NCBI GenBank assembly: GCA_039105265.1
Contig: JAPFFF010000001.1
Location: forward strand, 8,246,001 to 8,310,000
DNA: 64,000 nt
Direction: 5' to 3'
DNA from: Tritrichomonas musculus
Lineage: Eukaryota > Parabasalia > Tritrichomonadida > Tritrichomonadidae
Under the pieces are notes generated by a model. It was not told the origin of the DNA. It ran no database searches and worked only from the letters and a program-made list of their open reading frames with translations. Below, one piece after another: positions 21,113 to 31,892 of this stretch; position 1 is the first letter of the stretch; every line of letters starts with the position of its first letter. The translations under genes and the position numbers were made by a program.

Positions 21113-21510
21113 ATCTTTATACAAAAAGTTTGGATAAATATTTGAATTCAAATATTTGCAAACGAAAATATCGATTTGCGATAATTTATCATCTAAATGC
21201 ATCTTGGAGACTTCGGGTTTAAGCATATTTTCTTTTTTAAAATGCATTTCTCTTTTGCTGTAAAGTATAATTTTGCCAACAAATCAATATAAATTATATT
21301 ATAGCAAAACAATATAAAATACCCCAGAATTTTTTGTACAAATTCCAAGTAAATAGACATAATTATAATCAAAAAATAAGTTAGATTAAATAAAAACAGC
21401 TAACCAATTTAAAAAGTCCTGCTCTATTCAAATTAGGGACATTTTTAAAAAAATTATTACTTTCAACTTAAAAAAGTGAAATAATTTTGAGAGAGTACTG
21501 AAAAATCATA

Positions 21511-21516
21511 TCACTT
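21511..21516 (+). promoter_or_regulatory. initiator-like site before coactosin
   Basis: TCACTT fits the TCAYTW core of the trichomonad initiator, 7 bases before the ATG. The outer half of the long consensus is absent. Confidence 0.35.
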
Positions 21517-21523
21517 AAGTATT

Positions 21524-21970
21524 ATGTCTGATTGCTCATCCCCAGATATTCAAGAAGCTTACCAAGCCGTTCGTAACGATTCTGACGAAACCAACTGGTT
21601 CCTTATCACCTATGAAGAAGGAAGCAACAACAAGAAATGGTGCCTTGCTGGAAGAGGAACTGGAGGTCTTGAAGAACTCAGATCACACATTACCCCAGAC
21701 TTCATCGGATATGGATATCTTCGTGTTATTGCTGGTGACGATATGAGCAAACGTCCAAAATTCGTCTTCATTAAATATCTTTCTAAGGGCTTAAAGATGA
21801 CAACAAAGGCTTTAATGAATGTTCACCGTGGTGATGTTGAAAAAGTCATCAATCAATGCAACGTTTCTATCGAAGCTGAATCACTTGATGAACTTACTGA
21901 AGAAGAAATCCTCGACCGTGTTAAAAGAGCTGGTGGTGCTAACTATGACTCCAGAGGAGGAAACAAATAA
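21524..21970 (+). CDS. coactosin-like actin-binding protein (148 aa)
   Basis: It is a single ADF-homology domain protein that binds F-actin in the cytoplasm. Recognisable parts are the N-terminal IQEAYQAVRNDSDETNW, the central GGLEELRSHI-x-PD, and the coactosin hallmark KFVFIKY-x-SKGLKMTTKA followed by NVHRGDVEKVI (about residues 83-112), which includes the basic KG-LK actin-binding surface. The length is close to human COTL1 (142). Codon use is richer in C-ending codons than its neighbours, as expected for an abundant protein. It converges with the UBL-chain gene, with 130 bp between stop codons. Confidence 0.93.
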   Translation: MSDCSSPDIQEAYQAVRNDSDETNWFLITYEEGSNNKKWCLAGRGTGGLEELRSHITPDFIGYGYLRVIAGDDMSKRPKFVFIKYLSKGLKMTTKALMNVHRGDVEKVINQCNVSIEAESLDELTEEEILDRVKRAGGANYDSRGGNK

Positions 21971-22100
21971 ATCGAACATGACAACTTTAATTAAGATATT
22001 CATACCACTAAAATAGAAATTTTTTTAAAAAATATTTTAGTTATAATATATTTTATGAAAAAGATTAAAAAATTAACATCTGGCATTAAAAAGTCTCGAC

Positions 22101-23843
22101 TTATTGCTGCAAAACATATATGGTGGAATTCTCTGCAACTCCAATGTTTTGAAATGTTTTTTCGTCTGATATTTGTTTTCCATTAAAAAAAACAGTAAAT
22201 TGCTGATGAAGCTGACCTAATACTATATCAAGCATTTGCTTGAAAATATTAATGGTCATTTCAGGAAAAACTACAAAAACAAAATTATCATTATTAAAAG
22301 TTACAACATTGACATTAAAAGCTCGATATATTGGACATACAAATAATTTTAATTCTCCATTATTTGGCAAATCGGCTAGCGATGTATTATCATCTAATCT
22401 TTTTGGTTGTATTGCTAACTCTATTTCATTTAGATCATCTTTCGTTTTTCCACTTATCAATTGCTTCAAATCTCTAACATACAAATCTTTATGAACTTCA
22501 AATTTGAGTTCTTGCGATTTATAAAAAATTGAAATAGGGAAAGTAGGAGGAGTTGGTATAAGATTCAGCTCCAAAACAGAACCGTATTCAACTCCACATT
22601 CTTCAATCAATAGAGAGTCATTTAAAACAATTTTTTTATAAATTAATAACTGGTCGCCTATAAGAACATTAAATAAATCGCTGATCTCTTTTTTGATATT
22701 TAGAACAGTATCACCTCTGTTAACATCAATTTTATAAAAAGTATCACTATTTTTGCTTGGCTGTATTAAGAAAAAAGGATCTTTTTTTGTTCTGAGTTCT
22801 ATTTCAATTTGAATTTTTTTTGTTAAATCACTAAAACTAATATTTGTATCTTTGATTAAAATATTATTATAAAATAAAAACATTTCTTTGACTGGAACTG
22901 AGGATGAACTTTCTATCATATCTTGAAATTTTTTTATTTGTGGGAATTTGATTTGAAAAGTATAAACAGTATGAACATGTAGCGAATTTACTAAATCAAG
23001 TTTAAGAGTTCCTGCCGATAGAATAGAATATATTAGAACGCTTTTGTTTGGAATTCTATAATATGATATCTTCTTCCTATCGTTTAATAAAATGTTGGAA
23101 TAAAACAATGCAATAACATCAGGAGTTACAGTCAAATTATTGATTGAAATATATTTTTTTAATTCAGAGACATACAAATTATCGTGAGCAGGAATAAAAA
23201 ATGGATTATCATTTGCATGGCAAACAGTAAATTCTTTCAAAACATTACTGTCTTGCTTAATATTTGATGTGGCTCGAAGAAAACATTGACGATAAATGCC
23301 AATATCAGAAAGTTTTTCATTATTATATAAAATCTTTCGAATTGAATATAAACAAAACTGAGAGCGATCAAAATACATCAGATTATAAATTTCATCCATA
23401 GTTGTTGTCGAATTCATTAATGCGTTTCTATTTGTAGAGTCTAGAGTCAAAAAAGTAACAGGGATACTTCTCGTGAATGAATGACAGAGAGTAAATCGTG
23501 CACAACCAATTTGATTTAAATTGACAATATTAACTGTATTTAAAGCAGCATCAAATAAATCTGGAAATAATTTTTCTTTTTGATTCTTATTTTTATCTTT
23601 CAACTCGTGCGATTCTGAAATATCAATTGATTCTATTATCACCTCAGGGAATTGATTAAGATCGATGGAGTCCAGAATCATTGAATCATTTAAAAATTTA
23701 TTTTTAAAAATTAAATTTATATTTTTTGAAGAGAAACCATATTTTGTTTCTAGGTAAATTTTTAAATCGTATACAGTTGCTTTGGGTTCGATTTGAAAGT
23801 CATATTTATCACCATATGCCGAATAAATATAACTTGAAAACAT
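22101..23843 (-). CDS. protein of about seven tandem ubiquitin-like domains (580 aa)
   Basis: The whole protein appears to be a string of beta-grasp (ubiquitin-like) units near residues 1-75, 112-190, 202-275, 276-352, 355-428, 432-505 and 507-580. The clearest are unit 1 (VYDLKIYLETKYGFSSKNIN, LIFKNKFLNDS), unit 5 (VLNIKKEISDLF, LLIYKKIVLND, GVEYGSVLEL) and unit 7 (VFFNGKQISDE, IGVAENSTIYV). These match ubiquitin's K-I-x-x-K, L-I-F-x-G-K-x-L-x-D and TL-x-x-Y-x-I positions. Units are highly diverged and none ends in Gly-Gly, so it is not a processed polyubiquitin. It is more likely a scaffold or receptor in ubiquitin or proteasome biology (inference). The ATG at 23843 is well supported, since the domain begins right after it. 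Confidence 0.8.
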   Translation of the reverse strand: MFSSYIYSAYGDKYDFQIEPKATVYDLKIYLETKYGFSSKNINLIFKNKFLNDSMILDSIDLNQFPEVIIESIDISESHELKDKNKNQKEKLFPDLFDAALNTVNIVNLNQIGCARFTLCHSFTRSIPVTFLTLDSTNRNALMNSTTTMDEIYNLMYFDRSQFCLYSIRKILYNNEKLSDIGIYRQCFLRATSNIKQDSNVLKEFTVCHANDNPFFIPAHDNLYVSELKKYISINNLTVTPDVIALFYSNILLNDRKKISYYRIPNKSVLIYSILSAGTLKLDLVNSLHVHTVYTFQIKFPQIKKFQDMIESSSSVPVKEMFLFYNNILIKDTNISFSDLTKKIQIEIELRTKKDPFFLIQPSKNSDTFYKIDVNRGDTVLNIKKEISDLFNVLIGDQLLIYKKIVLNDSLLIEECGVEYGSVLELNLIPTPPTFPISIFYKSQELKFEVHKDLYVRDLKQLISGKTKDDLNEIELAIQPKRLDDNTSLADLPNNGELKLFVCPIYRAFNVNVVTFNNDNFVFVVFPEMTINIFKQMLDIVLGQLHQQFTVFFNGKQISDEKTFQNIGVAENSTIYVLQQ

Positions 23844-25552
23844 AAAATATCATATAAAGAAAATGCAATTTTGTAAACATAAGGTTACAATTTCGCCTCT
23901 AACGATATTAGGTGTATTTTGATTTTTTTGACCTTTTTCAGGTTTGATGCAAAATAAAGAGTTTTAAATGAGAAAGCTTTCACAATCTATAATAAAAAAT
24001 GATTAACTACTACATTTAAGTGATTTTGGTATCTTTAAATCTATAATCAAAAACTGATTTAATTGTGAATATGATTAAATTCTTTTTTCTTCACAATTAA
24101 TCAATTGTAAAATGATATAATTCAAACATTTAAATTGTATTTTATTGTTAAATAAAATAATCATAAGATATAACTATTTTCATACCTTTTAAAAAATGAA
24201 AACATTTGTGAGTTAATTGAAATTTTTCAGAAAACTATTACAATTCATTTATTCTTGATATAATTGCAAACTATAAATATGCAAGAAAAAAAAAAAAAAC
24301 ACACCATATTTTCATGAATTTATATGGCTTTAGTCAGAATTATAATTTCTATTATATAATTAAAAATAAATAGAGCGGTTGTCCATTTGTAAAGTATTGA
24401 AAAAAATTAAAAAAGGCTAATTGGCTTATAATATTTTATATTTGTGGTTAAAATATATGGTTTGCTCAGATATATTCCGTTGATTATGAGAAAAAAAATT
24501 TCAATATAAAAATAAAAGTGTTTTAAAAATTTTATATTTCTCACAAAATTATAGACACGATTTTCTCTTCATTATTTCATTCCTTTTTATAAATTACTTT
24601 ATTTTACATATTTTATCTTTTATGAGTTTATTTGAAGATTGAATTTTTGTATTATTATTTTTGGTCAATTCAAATTTCCAAATAAATTTCAATTAAATTT
24701 TTCAATTTATTCATTTTTTAAAATATTTTTATAATGATACGAAAAGGAGATATTGATTTCATAATTATATAAAAAAATAATTTATACTAATATTATTGTA
24801 ATTTTGGATGATTGATAAATTGATTGAATCATAAAAGAAAATATATTTTTTTTAGATAAGAAACTAATTTCCCAGATGCCAGCTATAAATCCTTATTTTA
24901 TAATCTTTCGTTAAACTTTCCTGATTCACATGCAATTTCTGAATCAAGTTTTCCTATCAATATTATCTAATGATCAAAATTGATTATCTTATTTAAATAA
25001 TTATTTCGATATTTTAATCACAATCGTTCAGGATGCAAGTCTTCTCAATTTTTTTGGAATACCTGTTGGCGAAAAAAAATTTACTTCATTTATAAATAAT
25101 TTATAAATGTGATAAAGACACTTTTTGAGCTACGCTCAAAAAGCGGCTATCTTGTCAAAAAAAAAAAAAAAAAAAAAAAAAATCTGCTGAAGTAATTTTT
25201 TGAAACATGGCAGCATTATTTGGGGTAGATCACGTAGTGATCAGAAACATTAAATGCTGAAAACAATTTATTAATAGAATGAAGTGATTCTGTATTCAAA
25301 ATCAATGAAATATTGGATTTCACAGATTTGCTACTTGCAAATTGTTTAACAATTTAGCAATCTTCTTTACTATCAAAAACAATTTGTGATTTAAATTTCT
25401 TAGGTTTCTTTCACTCATTCATTTACATTTTAATACTTAAATTATTGAAAAAATTGATAATAAAAAAGGAATATTGAACGACTTGTACTAAATATAAAGA
25501 AGTTGTTAATCAGTTATAAAAACATATTTCCTGAACTTTTTTTGAATAATTT
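23844..25552. other. 1.7-kb gene-free spacer with hairpin and poly-A tract
   Basis: It lies between the promoter of the UBL-chain gene and the 3' end of the golgin-like gene. It is strongly AT-rich. The only non-trivial structure is the cluster of two hairpins and a 26-A run near 25121-25242. Confidence 0.5.
25121..25242. repeat. two short hairpins flanking a 26-nt poly-A run
   Basis: CTTTTTGAGC and GCTCAAAAAG (25121-25143) pair perfectly around TAC. A run of 26 A follows at 25157-25182. GATCAC and GTGATC (25228-25242) pair around GTA. The block is less AT-rich than its surroundings. Confidence 0.6.
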
Positions 25553-26794
25553 TCATTCAGAATCAGCTGCTTGGATAAGCCATGAAGTCCACGAATCTGT
25601 AAATCTGTTAAATATTCTCATTCCTTTCTTTAAAAACCCAGAAATTCCTTTATTTTCTGAGTTCATTGAATCCATTTCTTCTTGGGTCCAACCAAAAATA
25701 GATTGTAACTGATTAACAGCTTCTTTATCACCCTTGTAATGCTTTAAAAGAAGTGAAGTTATATTAATTCTGAAATCATTATTTTCTTCGTTATCATTGT
25801 CATTTAATTCTAATTCAACATCTTCAACAGTATTTAGATTATTCTCATTTTGGCGATCATCACATATTTGCTGATATTTTTCGGCTAATTCTTGCATTCT
25901 TGCTTCAAGGACTTCAATTGTATTATTTTGGTTTATTTTTTCACTTTTTTGTGTTAGTTTTTCTATTTCAAGTTTTATTGTATTGACTTCTTCTTCAAGA
26001 TTAGCAACTTCTTGATCTTCAAATGAGGACATTGATGAGCTGGATTGTTCAGAAGCAGCTTGATACGAATTTAATTCCAGAAGAAGCTGAGAATAACGTT
26101 CACGTTCTTCTTCAAGTTGATCAGTAATCGATAATTCATTGTTTTTTGTTTGATCAATTTCGGATTGAATTGATTTAATTTTTGTTTTTAGTTGTTCGTT
26201 TGCTGAATGTTGCTGATCAAGCCTTCTTTGTTTTTCATCGATTTCTTTTTTAATTTTTTGAAGGTTATTATTCATGTCACTGTATTTTTTAAATTCTTCA
26301 TTATCTTGAGTTATATCTGCTAATTCTTCTTTTAAATTTTGATTTTCAGTTATTCTAGCTTCTCTAATTTTTTCTTCTTTATTTATTTCGTCAATGATTG
26401 ACTTTAATGATAATTGGTTTTCATAAAGAACTCGGACAGATTCTTGTTCATCAGTGAGAGATTGTATATTATGACATAATTCTTCAATTTCTGCTGGCAA
26501 AAGATCTGGATTATCGAGAAAATTTTTGGCGGGAAACATTTCGTTAATTTTATTAACTGCGTTGTAATAAGACATTATTTGTTTTTGTTCATCATTTCCT
26601 TCCTGATCTGATTCATCATCAATATCAAGATTTAAATCTTCATCAACTCCATCTGATTGATTGCCATCATCTAATGTTTGATCATTTTCTTTATTTGCAG
26701 GTTCATCATATTCATTATTTTCTTCTTCCTCATCTTCTGTATTTAAAGCTATCGTGTTTTGAAGAGTTTTAAGAATTCCATTTAGATTAAACAT
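25553..26794 (-). CDS. golgin-like coiled-coil protein with GRIP/GRAB-like C-terminus (413 aa)
   Basis: It is likely a Golgi tether. The N-terminus (MFNLNGILKTLQNTIALN) could form an amphipathic helix, followed by a very acidic stretch (about 20-75) and coiled coil (about 110-330). Near the C-terminus, ITSLLLKHYKGDKEAVNQL and FGWTQEEMDSM resemble the pattern of GRIP or GRAB domains, which bind Arl1 or Arf1 on Golgi membranes. The tail has GFLKKGMRIFNRFTDSWTSW, possibly membrane-active. I chose the ATG at 26794; an upstream in-frame ATG at 26857 would add 21 residues but leaves only 20 bp to the divergent gene. The family call is tentative. Confidence 0.65.
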   Translation of the reverse strand: MFNLNGILKTLQNTIALNTEDEEEENNEYDEPANKENDQTLDDGNQSDGVDEDLNLDIDDESDQEGNDEQKQIMSYYNAVNKINEMFPAKNFLDNPDLLPAEIEELCHNIQSLTDEQESVRVLYENQLSLKSIIDEINKEEKIREARITENQNLKEELADITQDNEEFKKYSDMNNNLQKIKKEIDEKQRRLDQQHSANEQLKTKIKSIQSEIDQTKNNELSITDQLEEERERYSQLLLELNSYQAASEQSSSSMSSFEDQEVANLEEEVNTIKLEIEKLTQKSEKINQNNTIEVLEARMQELAEKYQQICDDRQNENNLNTVEDVELELNDNDNEENNDFRINITSLLLKHYKGDKEAVNQLQSIFGWTQEEMDSMNSENKGISGFLKKGMRIFNRFTDSWTSWLIQAADSE

Positions 26795-26877
26795 TTTTGT
26801 AATTAAGAAGGCCAATTGTCTTTGCCTATTTTGATCGAATATAAAATCTATAGTCATAAAATATTTATAAAACACGA

Positions 26878-29697
26878 ATGGAAGAAATTATTAATAGCTT
26901 TAAATCAACTGGCAAAGCAATTTTAGAAGAAATCACCGATAAAACAATTCCAATTAGAGGATCTCCAGATAATTTCATCAACGCGTGTATTCAATCAATT
27001 CAAAGCAAAGATCCTCTAGCTATATTAGGAATTTGCTTTAATTTTGCTCCATATGTTTCTTATAATTTCGAACAAATTGATAAAAGCAAATTTTGGGAAA
27101 TTTTAATCACTCTTTCACCATTTATTAATGAACCTACTACAATTTATGGATACCTCGAAGCAGTTGCAGAAATGACAATTAAATCAAGAAAAATTAGTGA
27201 TGAATTTCTTTTTTTTTTAAAAAGCAATACAGAATTACCTAATGTAATGCTAAAACCCCTTTTACTGACTGCTGTTTTTGATTATCTGCCATCACATTTT
27301 ATTTTTCATAATACCGACTATTTTTTGCCTTTGGTTCTTAATGCTTTTCAAATAAATGATTTTTTGTACCGCTCAAATTTTTTATTAATATTATCAAGAA
27401 TGAATTTAAATGTTCAAACGATTAATTCAATACCTAACTTTAGTAATATAATTTGGAATTTTATTTTTGAAACTTCATTATCAGACACTAATTTTCCTGT
27501 GTTATCTAATCCTATGGAAAAATTTCGTGAACTTGTTCCAGATTTTTTTGACTTACCAAATGAAGTCATATCGCAAAAGTTACAATTAATCGATGAATCT
27601 AACCTCTATGGTTTGATCAGGTTATTGCCATTTCTAAATCCAAAGGATTTTCAGTGCGTTTTTGAGGCAATTCTAAGTTTTGTTTCTACCAAAATTTGTG
27701 TTCAAAAGAAAATTAATGAAGCAATATTTGATTCGCTGGTTTGCAATTTTAATGATCAGGCAACCGAATATATGTTTTCATTTCTTTCTAAAAATCTTAT
27801 CAGACTTTTTGATGATGTTTCAATTTATATTTATTCTTTGTATTACCCACTTTTTGAAGATGTCACCAATGATGCTGGACTATATTTGATCAAATCTATC
27901 AATTTAGCATTTTCGTCTGCTGGCTCAAACAAATCAATTCTTTGCTTTGCTATTTCTCAAATTGCTGAACAATATAAAACAAGATCAAATATACTCCATA
28001 ATAGTGTCATTCCCGCTATAATCAACACTTTTGCTTTGAACGATAATGAATGCTCCCGATATGCTTCTAAAGCTTTGGTCAAATTATATCAAACCGGAAC
28101 AGTTCAACTATCATCATATTTGAGCAAATATTTATTATTTTTTGATGAACATATATTAACAATTCCTAATTATTCGTTGTATTGTTTAAAGAAATATTTT
28201 AAAGTTTTAGGTATGATTATTGATATGCAAAATGATCCTGAATCGAACGAGAAAATTGATAAATCATTAATTTTTCAATTCGTTCAAAAATATGCATGTA
28301 ATGAGAGTATGAGTTTGGAAGTTAAAGCTTTCATTTTAGATTTATGCACAAAACTTTCAAAAGCTTTCTCTTTAGAATTTGAAGAATACGATTTAAATGA
28401 TATTTGTTTGTCTCTTACTGAAAATTTATTGCAAAGCAATGTTTCATTTTCTTATCCAATTGTTGCTGAGTATATTCTTTTTTCGGAAAAAGTTCCCAGA
28501 ATAAATGAATATTTTCGCATTTTAGTTGATATTTCTCTAGGGAAGATGACAAACGAACCAAAAATCATTCGCGTTACTTCTTATTTAACAGCTATGATAT
28601 CATCAGAATATGATGATTTAAATTTCCCTGCCGAAATAATTGCCCAGCAGTTATCCGTTCAAAATGAAGATACTGATATTTACCAGTCGCGTGCAATTAA
28701 TAATTTACAGTTTACTTTTTCGCAGTATGATGATACCACTCTAAATACACTATTGCAACGAATCATTCAAATTTCAAAGGCTAGCAGATCATCAAACGTT
28801 GTTGATGATACTTTTGTTCTTCTCAAATATTTAATTAAAGAAAAAACTGAATTTGCTTTTCCATTCGCTTCAGATTTAATATTATCAACCATTCAAGGAC
28901 GAATTTCTCTTCTCGATCATAATTTTCCATTTAATTACGATCATAGCAAATTTAAATTTTATAAATGCTTATCATCTTTCATAAGTCATTACAGAGCTCA
29001 ATCAGCAAACATTATTCTAGAACTGATTGATTGGATTCCATTAGCATCAGAAGATATTTTGCCAAAGATTATTAAACCAATTAATCGTGCTTTGGCAATA
29101 TTAGCAATTCCATCAAACGGAGTTCCAATTTTATGGAATACTTTGCTTGTAAAGCTTAGACAAGATTGGCATAACACTGATTTGGCAAATTACCTTCTTG
29201 GATGCCTTGTAAATCTTCTTATTGATTATCCTACAATTTGTAATTCAGATGATCTTATAAGTCAAATGAAAGATATGTGGGAAGCGAATGATGATGAAAT
29301 GGTTCTTATTTTACCTCAAATATTTTTTGATATTTGGGCAAATACTGATACAGAAATACCTTTTGATCTTTATCATAAATTTACAGATCTCCTTATGAAA
29401 GAGGAATTTAAGGATTGGTGTTATCCCCTAATGATTAAATATTTAATTAAAATAGTTACAAAAGAAAATAAAGATCTTGATGATGATTATTATATTGATG
29501 CTGCTAGTGTTATTGCTCGATTTCTACTTAAAGATGACAATGAAAAGAAAAATTTAGAATTCAATGATCAAATCATTTCCGAAATGAAAAATGCACTCAT
29601 AATTTGCAACCAAAAATGCGAAATGATTAAAGATAAACTTTTTCATGATTACTCAAAATATCCTGGTAAAGTGAATACATTATCAATGATATTATAA
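26878..29697 (+). CDS. large helical-repeat (HEAT/ARM-like) protein (939 aa)
   Basis: It is almost wholly alpha-helical with regularly spaced hydrophobic helix pairs from about residue 30 to 900, as in importin/exportin or other HEAT solenoids. No specific family signature is visible. The N-terminus (MEEIINSFKSTGKAILEEIT) is helical, and there are no membrane spans or signal peptide. A karyopherin or a tethering-complex subunit are possibilities only. It shares an 83-bp divergent promoter with the golgin-like gene, where TCATAAAA lies about 20 bp before the ATG. It converges with VPS33, with 263 bp between them. Confidence 0.75.
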   Translation: MEEIINSFKSTGKAILEEITDKTIPIRGSPDNFINACIQSIQSKDPLAILGICFNFAPYVSYNFEQIDKSKFWEILITLSPFINEPTTIYGYLEAVAEMTIKSRKISDEFLFFLKSNTELPNVMLKPLLLTAVFDYLPSHFIFHNTDYFLPLVLNAFQINDFLYRSNFLLILSRMNLNVQTINSIPNFSNIIWNFIFETSLSDTNFPVLSNPMEKFRELVPDFFDLPNEVISQKLQLIDESNLYGLIRLLPFLNPKDFQCVFEAILSFVSTKICVQKKINEAIFDSLVCNFNDQATEYMFSFLSKNLIRLFDDVSIYIYSLYYPLFEDVTNDAGLYLIKSINLAFSSAGSNKSILCFAISQIAEQYKTRSNILHNSVIPAIINTFALNDNECSRYASKALVKLYQTGTVQLSSYLSKYLLFFDEHILTIPNYSLYCLKKYFKVLGMIIDMQNDPESNEKIDKSLIFQFVQKYACNESMSLEVKAFILDLCTKLSKAFSLEFEEYDLNDICLSLTENLLQSNVSFSYPIVAEYILFSEKVPRINEYFRILVDISLGKMTNEPKIIRVTSYLTAMISSEYDDLNFPAEIIAQQLSVQNEDTDIYQSRAINNLQFTFSQYDDTTLNTLLQRIIQISKASRSSNVVDDTFVLLKYLIKEKTEFAFPFASDLILSTIQGRISLLDHNFPFNYDHSKFKFYKCLSSFISHYRAQSANIILELIDWIPLASEDILPKIIKPINRALAILAIPSNGVPILWNTLLVKLRQDWHNTDLANYLLGCLVNLLIDYPTICNSDDLISQMKDMWEANDDEMVLILPQIFFDIWANTDTEIPFDLYHKFTDLLMKEEFKDWCYPLMIKYLIKIVTKENKDLDDDYYIDAASVIARFLLKDDNEKKNLEFNDQIISEMKNALIICNQKCEMIKDKLFHDYSKYPGKVNTLSMIL

Positions 29698-29960
29698 AAC
29701 AGGCAAATATATTGGTAGAAATTTTAAGTGATTTAAATGAAAATCAATTTTTTTTTTTTTGCCATCAAAGTGGGGGAAAAAATTGGTTCATAATAACATG
29801 CACATTAATTACTCTCTTACGAAAATTTATATAGGAGATCATGTTTTTGTTTGACTTTACTTAAGCTTTATTAAAAATATATTTTCATGAAATTACTTTT
29901 TTTCTTTCTTTATGCAGATAAATTAAATGTATAAATAAATAAAAATAGATTAAAAATACT

Positions 29961-31775
29961 TCACTTTTCGGGCTCAGGTGGCGTCCATGGATTTAATTTG
30001 GCAATTGTTGGGCAAATTTCATTGATCAACCTTTTTCCAGTGAGTATTCTAGTTGTTCCAATATAGAATATAATTGAACCGCCATGTTTCTTTGGTCCTA
30101 GAGAGCGGATTAATGAAATTTCTGATTGAGTCATTCCACCAATAACAAAAACCATAACTTTTCTAACAATAGATTTTTCGCCTTCGGTAACTTTTTTGCC
30201 GATGAGAAAAGTCTTTTTTGTTTTTGGAGGTTCATCATATGGAGTTCTATTTGACTTTAACAGATTTGTCAATTTTCTAGGAATCTTTCCCATTGAAATA
30301 TGTTCAACAACACGAACAAGTAATGGTACATACCCACCATAAGCGGCACCTAAGTCTGTATCATCTTTTGGATCAACTATTAATTTGAAATCTTTAATAA
30401 GTTTTTCGTAAGAAGGTAAATCACGAAATTTTTTAGCGATATCATACATTGGGGTCTGGGGTTCAAGAAGATGAGTTTTTTCAAGGTATTCAATATCATC
30501 AAGGATATCAAATCCAAATCTCTGAATAAGCATTCTTCGAATTGTGTTTGAAAGGCCCTCTTTAAATAAGAATTTTGTGGAAAGCCCACGACTAACAGTA
30601 CTGGTTATACAAAATAGCCTTAAAGCTTCATCCCAATTCTGATCAAGAATTATATTTTTCTCTGCAAGTTCTTCTGGTGGATCGTTATGAAGGCCTTGCA
30701 TTGCACCAAATTCGAAAGAAATTGTATTATGGAATTTTGGATCAGCTGATTTAATTTTGGCAAGATAACTCATAATTTCAAGGTGAAGAGAAAGATATGG
30801 TTTCATGATTGTAAGACGTTGCACAACTTCTTTAGCAGCTTTGTATGTATTGGTATCAATACCAGGGCGCATCTTTTTGCCAGCCTCTTTAATATCTTTA
30901 AGACGCTGGTTGACATAATCAACAGCAGGTTCAAGAGTTAACCCACGAATTTCTGCATATGCTGGATCATAATCACAAACAGTAATTTCTCGTTCAGCTT
31001 CACTTTTTGGATTATTTACTCCATCAGGTAGATTTACATAATTACAGTCATTGGTTAAAGCTTCATCTAAAATACCTCCATATGTTGTTTGAGTGAAGAG
31101 TGGTGTGAAAATATCGACTGTTCTATCGAGAATAATTATTTTATCAAATGTTGGTGGAACTGAAAAAGAAGCTGAGCCAACTTGAGCTTTCAGCTCTTGC
31201 ATAATATGTTTTGTACGAATTGCATTTTGGCCAACTGCATGAACTTCCTTAAAAATACCATTTAGCATTTCAAATTTAACAAGAGCTCGCGAAATTGTGG
31301 TTAAATCATCAATATCTCCCATAGCAAAAACCCTTTTGAAGCATCGTGGGCATGGAGATAGAAACATATAACTTTCTAAAGCAAAAACATCAGCATGCAA
31401 CTCTTCAACAGTAATTTGTTTTTCAATTCCAGATTCTTCAACAACTCTTTGGGAAAGACGGCCATAAATTGGCATGATTAAAATTTTGCGTGAAGAAGCG
31501 TTGGGACATATTTTCAGTTTATCTACAGCAGACTGCACATAATCAGGATCGTTTGGACAAAATATAACGATAGGATCTGTAGACGTATTTTCAGTAATGG
31601 ATTCGACTGGCTTAATGCATTTGTATTTTAATTCTTCGATTTTGGGTCCCATTAGCCACAAAATATGATTAATAAAATCGCTTTGAATATAAATTCTGCA
31701 TCCTTTATCAACTTGCCTTCTAACAGCTCTCACAGCTTGCTCGACAATCATTTTGAGAGGTTCATCCTCATTCAT
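29961..31775 (-). CDS. VPS33: VPS33-type Sec1/Munc18 protein (604 aa)
   Basis: It is an SM protein that, as part of HOPS/CORVET, would chaperone SNARE pairing at endosomes and lysosomes. The family hallmark IILDRTVDIFTPLFTQTTYGG is at about residues 213-233. GMTQSEISLIRSL near 547-559 matches VPS33's GG-x-T-x-x-E-x-x-ALR motif, which separates it from Sec1, Sly1 and Vps45. AAYGGYVPLLVRVVEH also fits VPS33. The length matches the family (about 600). The ATG at 31775 lies about 30 bp after an initiator-like TCATTG, and the divergent Pmp-like gene starts 117 bp away. Confidence 0.9.
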   Translation of the reverse strand: MNEDEPLKMIVEQAVRAVRRQVDKGCRIYIQSDFINHILWLMGPKIEELKYKCIKPVESITENTSTDPIVIFCPNDPDYVQSAVDKLKICPNASSRKILIMPIYGRLSQRVVEESGIEKQITVEELHADVFALESYMFLSPCPRCFKRVFAMGDIDDLTTISRALVKFEMLNGIFKEVHAVGQNAIRTKHIMQELKAQVGSASFSVPPTFDKIIILDRTVDIFTPLFTQTTYGGILDEALTNDCNYVNLPDGVNNPKSEAEREITVCDYDPAYAEIRGLTLEPAVDYVNQRLKDIKEAGKKMRPGIDTNTYKAAKEVVQRLTIMKPYLSLHLEIMSYLAKIKSADPKFHNTISFEFGAMQGLHNDPPEELAEKNIILDQNWDEALRLFCITSTVSRGLSTKFLFKEGLSNTIRRMLIQRFGFDILDDIEYLEKTHLLEPQTPMYDIAKKFRDLPSYEKLIKDFKLIVDPKDDTDLGAAYGGYVPLLVRVVEHISMGKIPRKLTNLLKSNRTPYDEPPKTKKTFLIGKKVTEGEKSIVRKVMVFVIGGMTQSEISLIRSLGPKKHGGSIIFYIGTTRILTGKRLINEICPTIAKLNPWTPPEPEK

Positions 31776-31892
31776 TTTTAATAGTGTTTGAAGATTTGAA
31801 GCAATGATCGAAAATTGAAAAAAATTAAATACTTTATAATTAAAGCTTTATTCAATTTAACTTCTTTTTGTTTTTACTTTTTTAGGTTATAA

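Larger units (their letters stand above)
20625..21523. other. gene-free spacer upstream of coactosin
   Basis: It is AT-rich and has two strong palindromes, listed separately. No ORF or RNA gene is recognised. The last 15 bases hold a short initiator-like site for the coactosin gene. Confidence 0.5.

Noticed and set aside
25121-25182. bacterial-type terminator (hairpin plus homopolymer)
   Set aside because: The genome is eukaryotic, the run is A on the plus strand, and no gene ends there.
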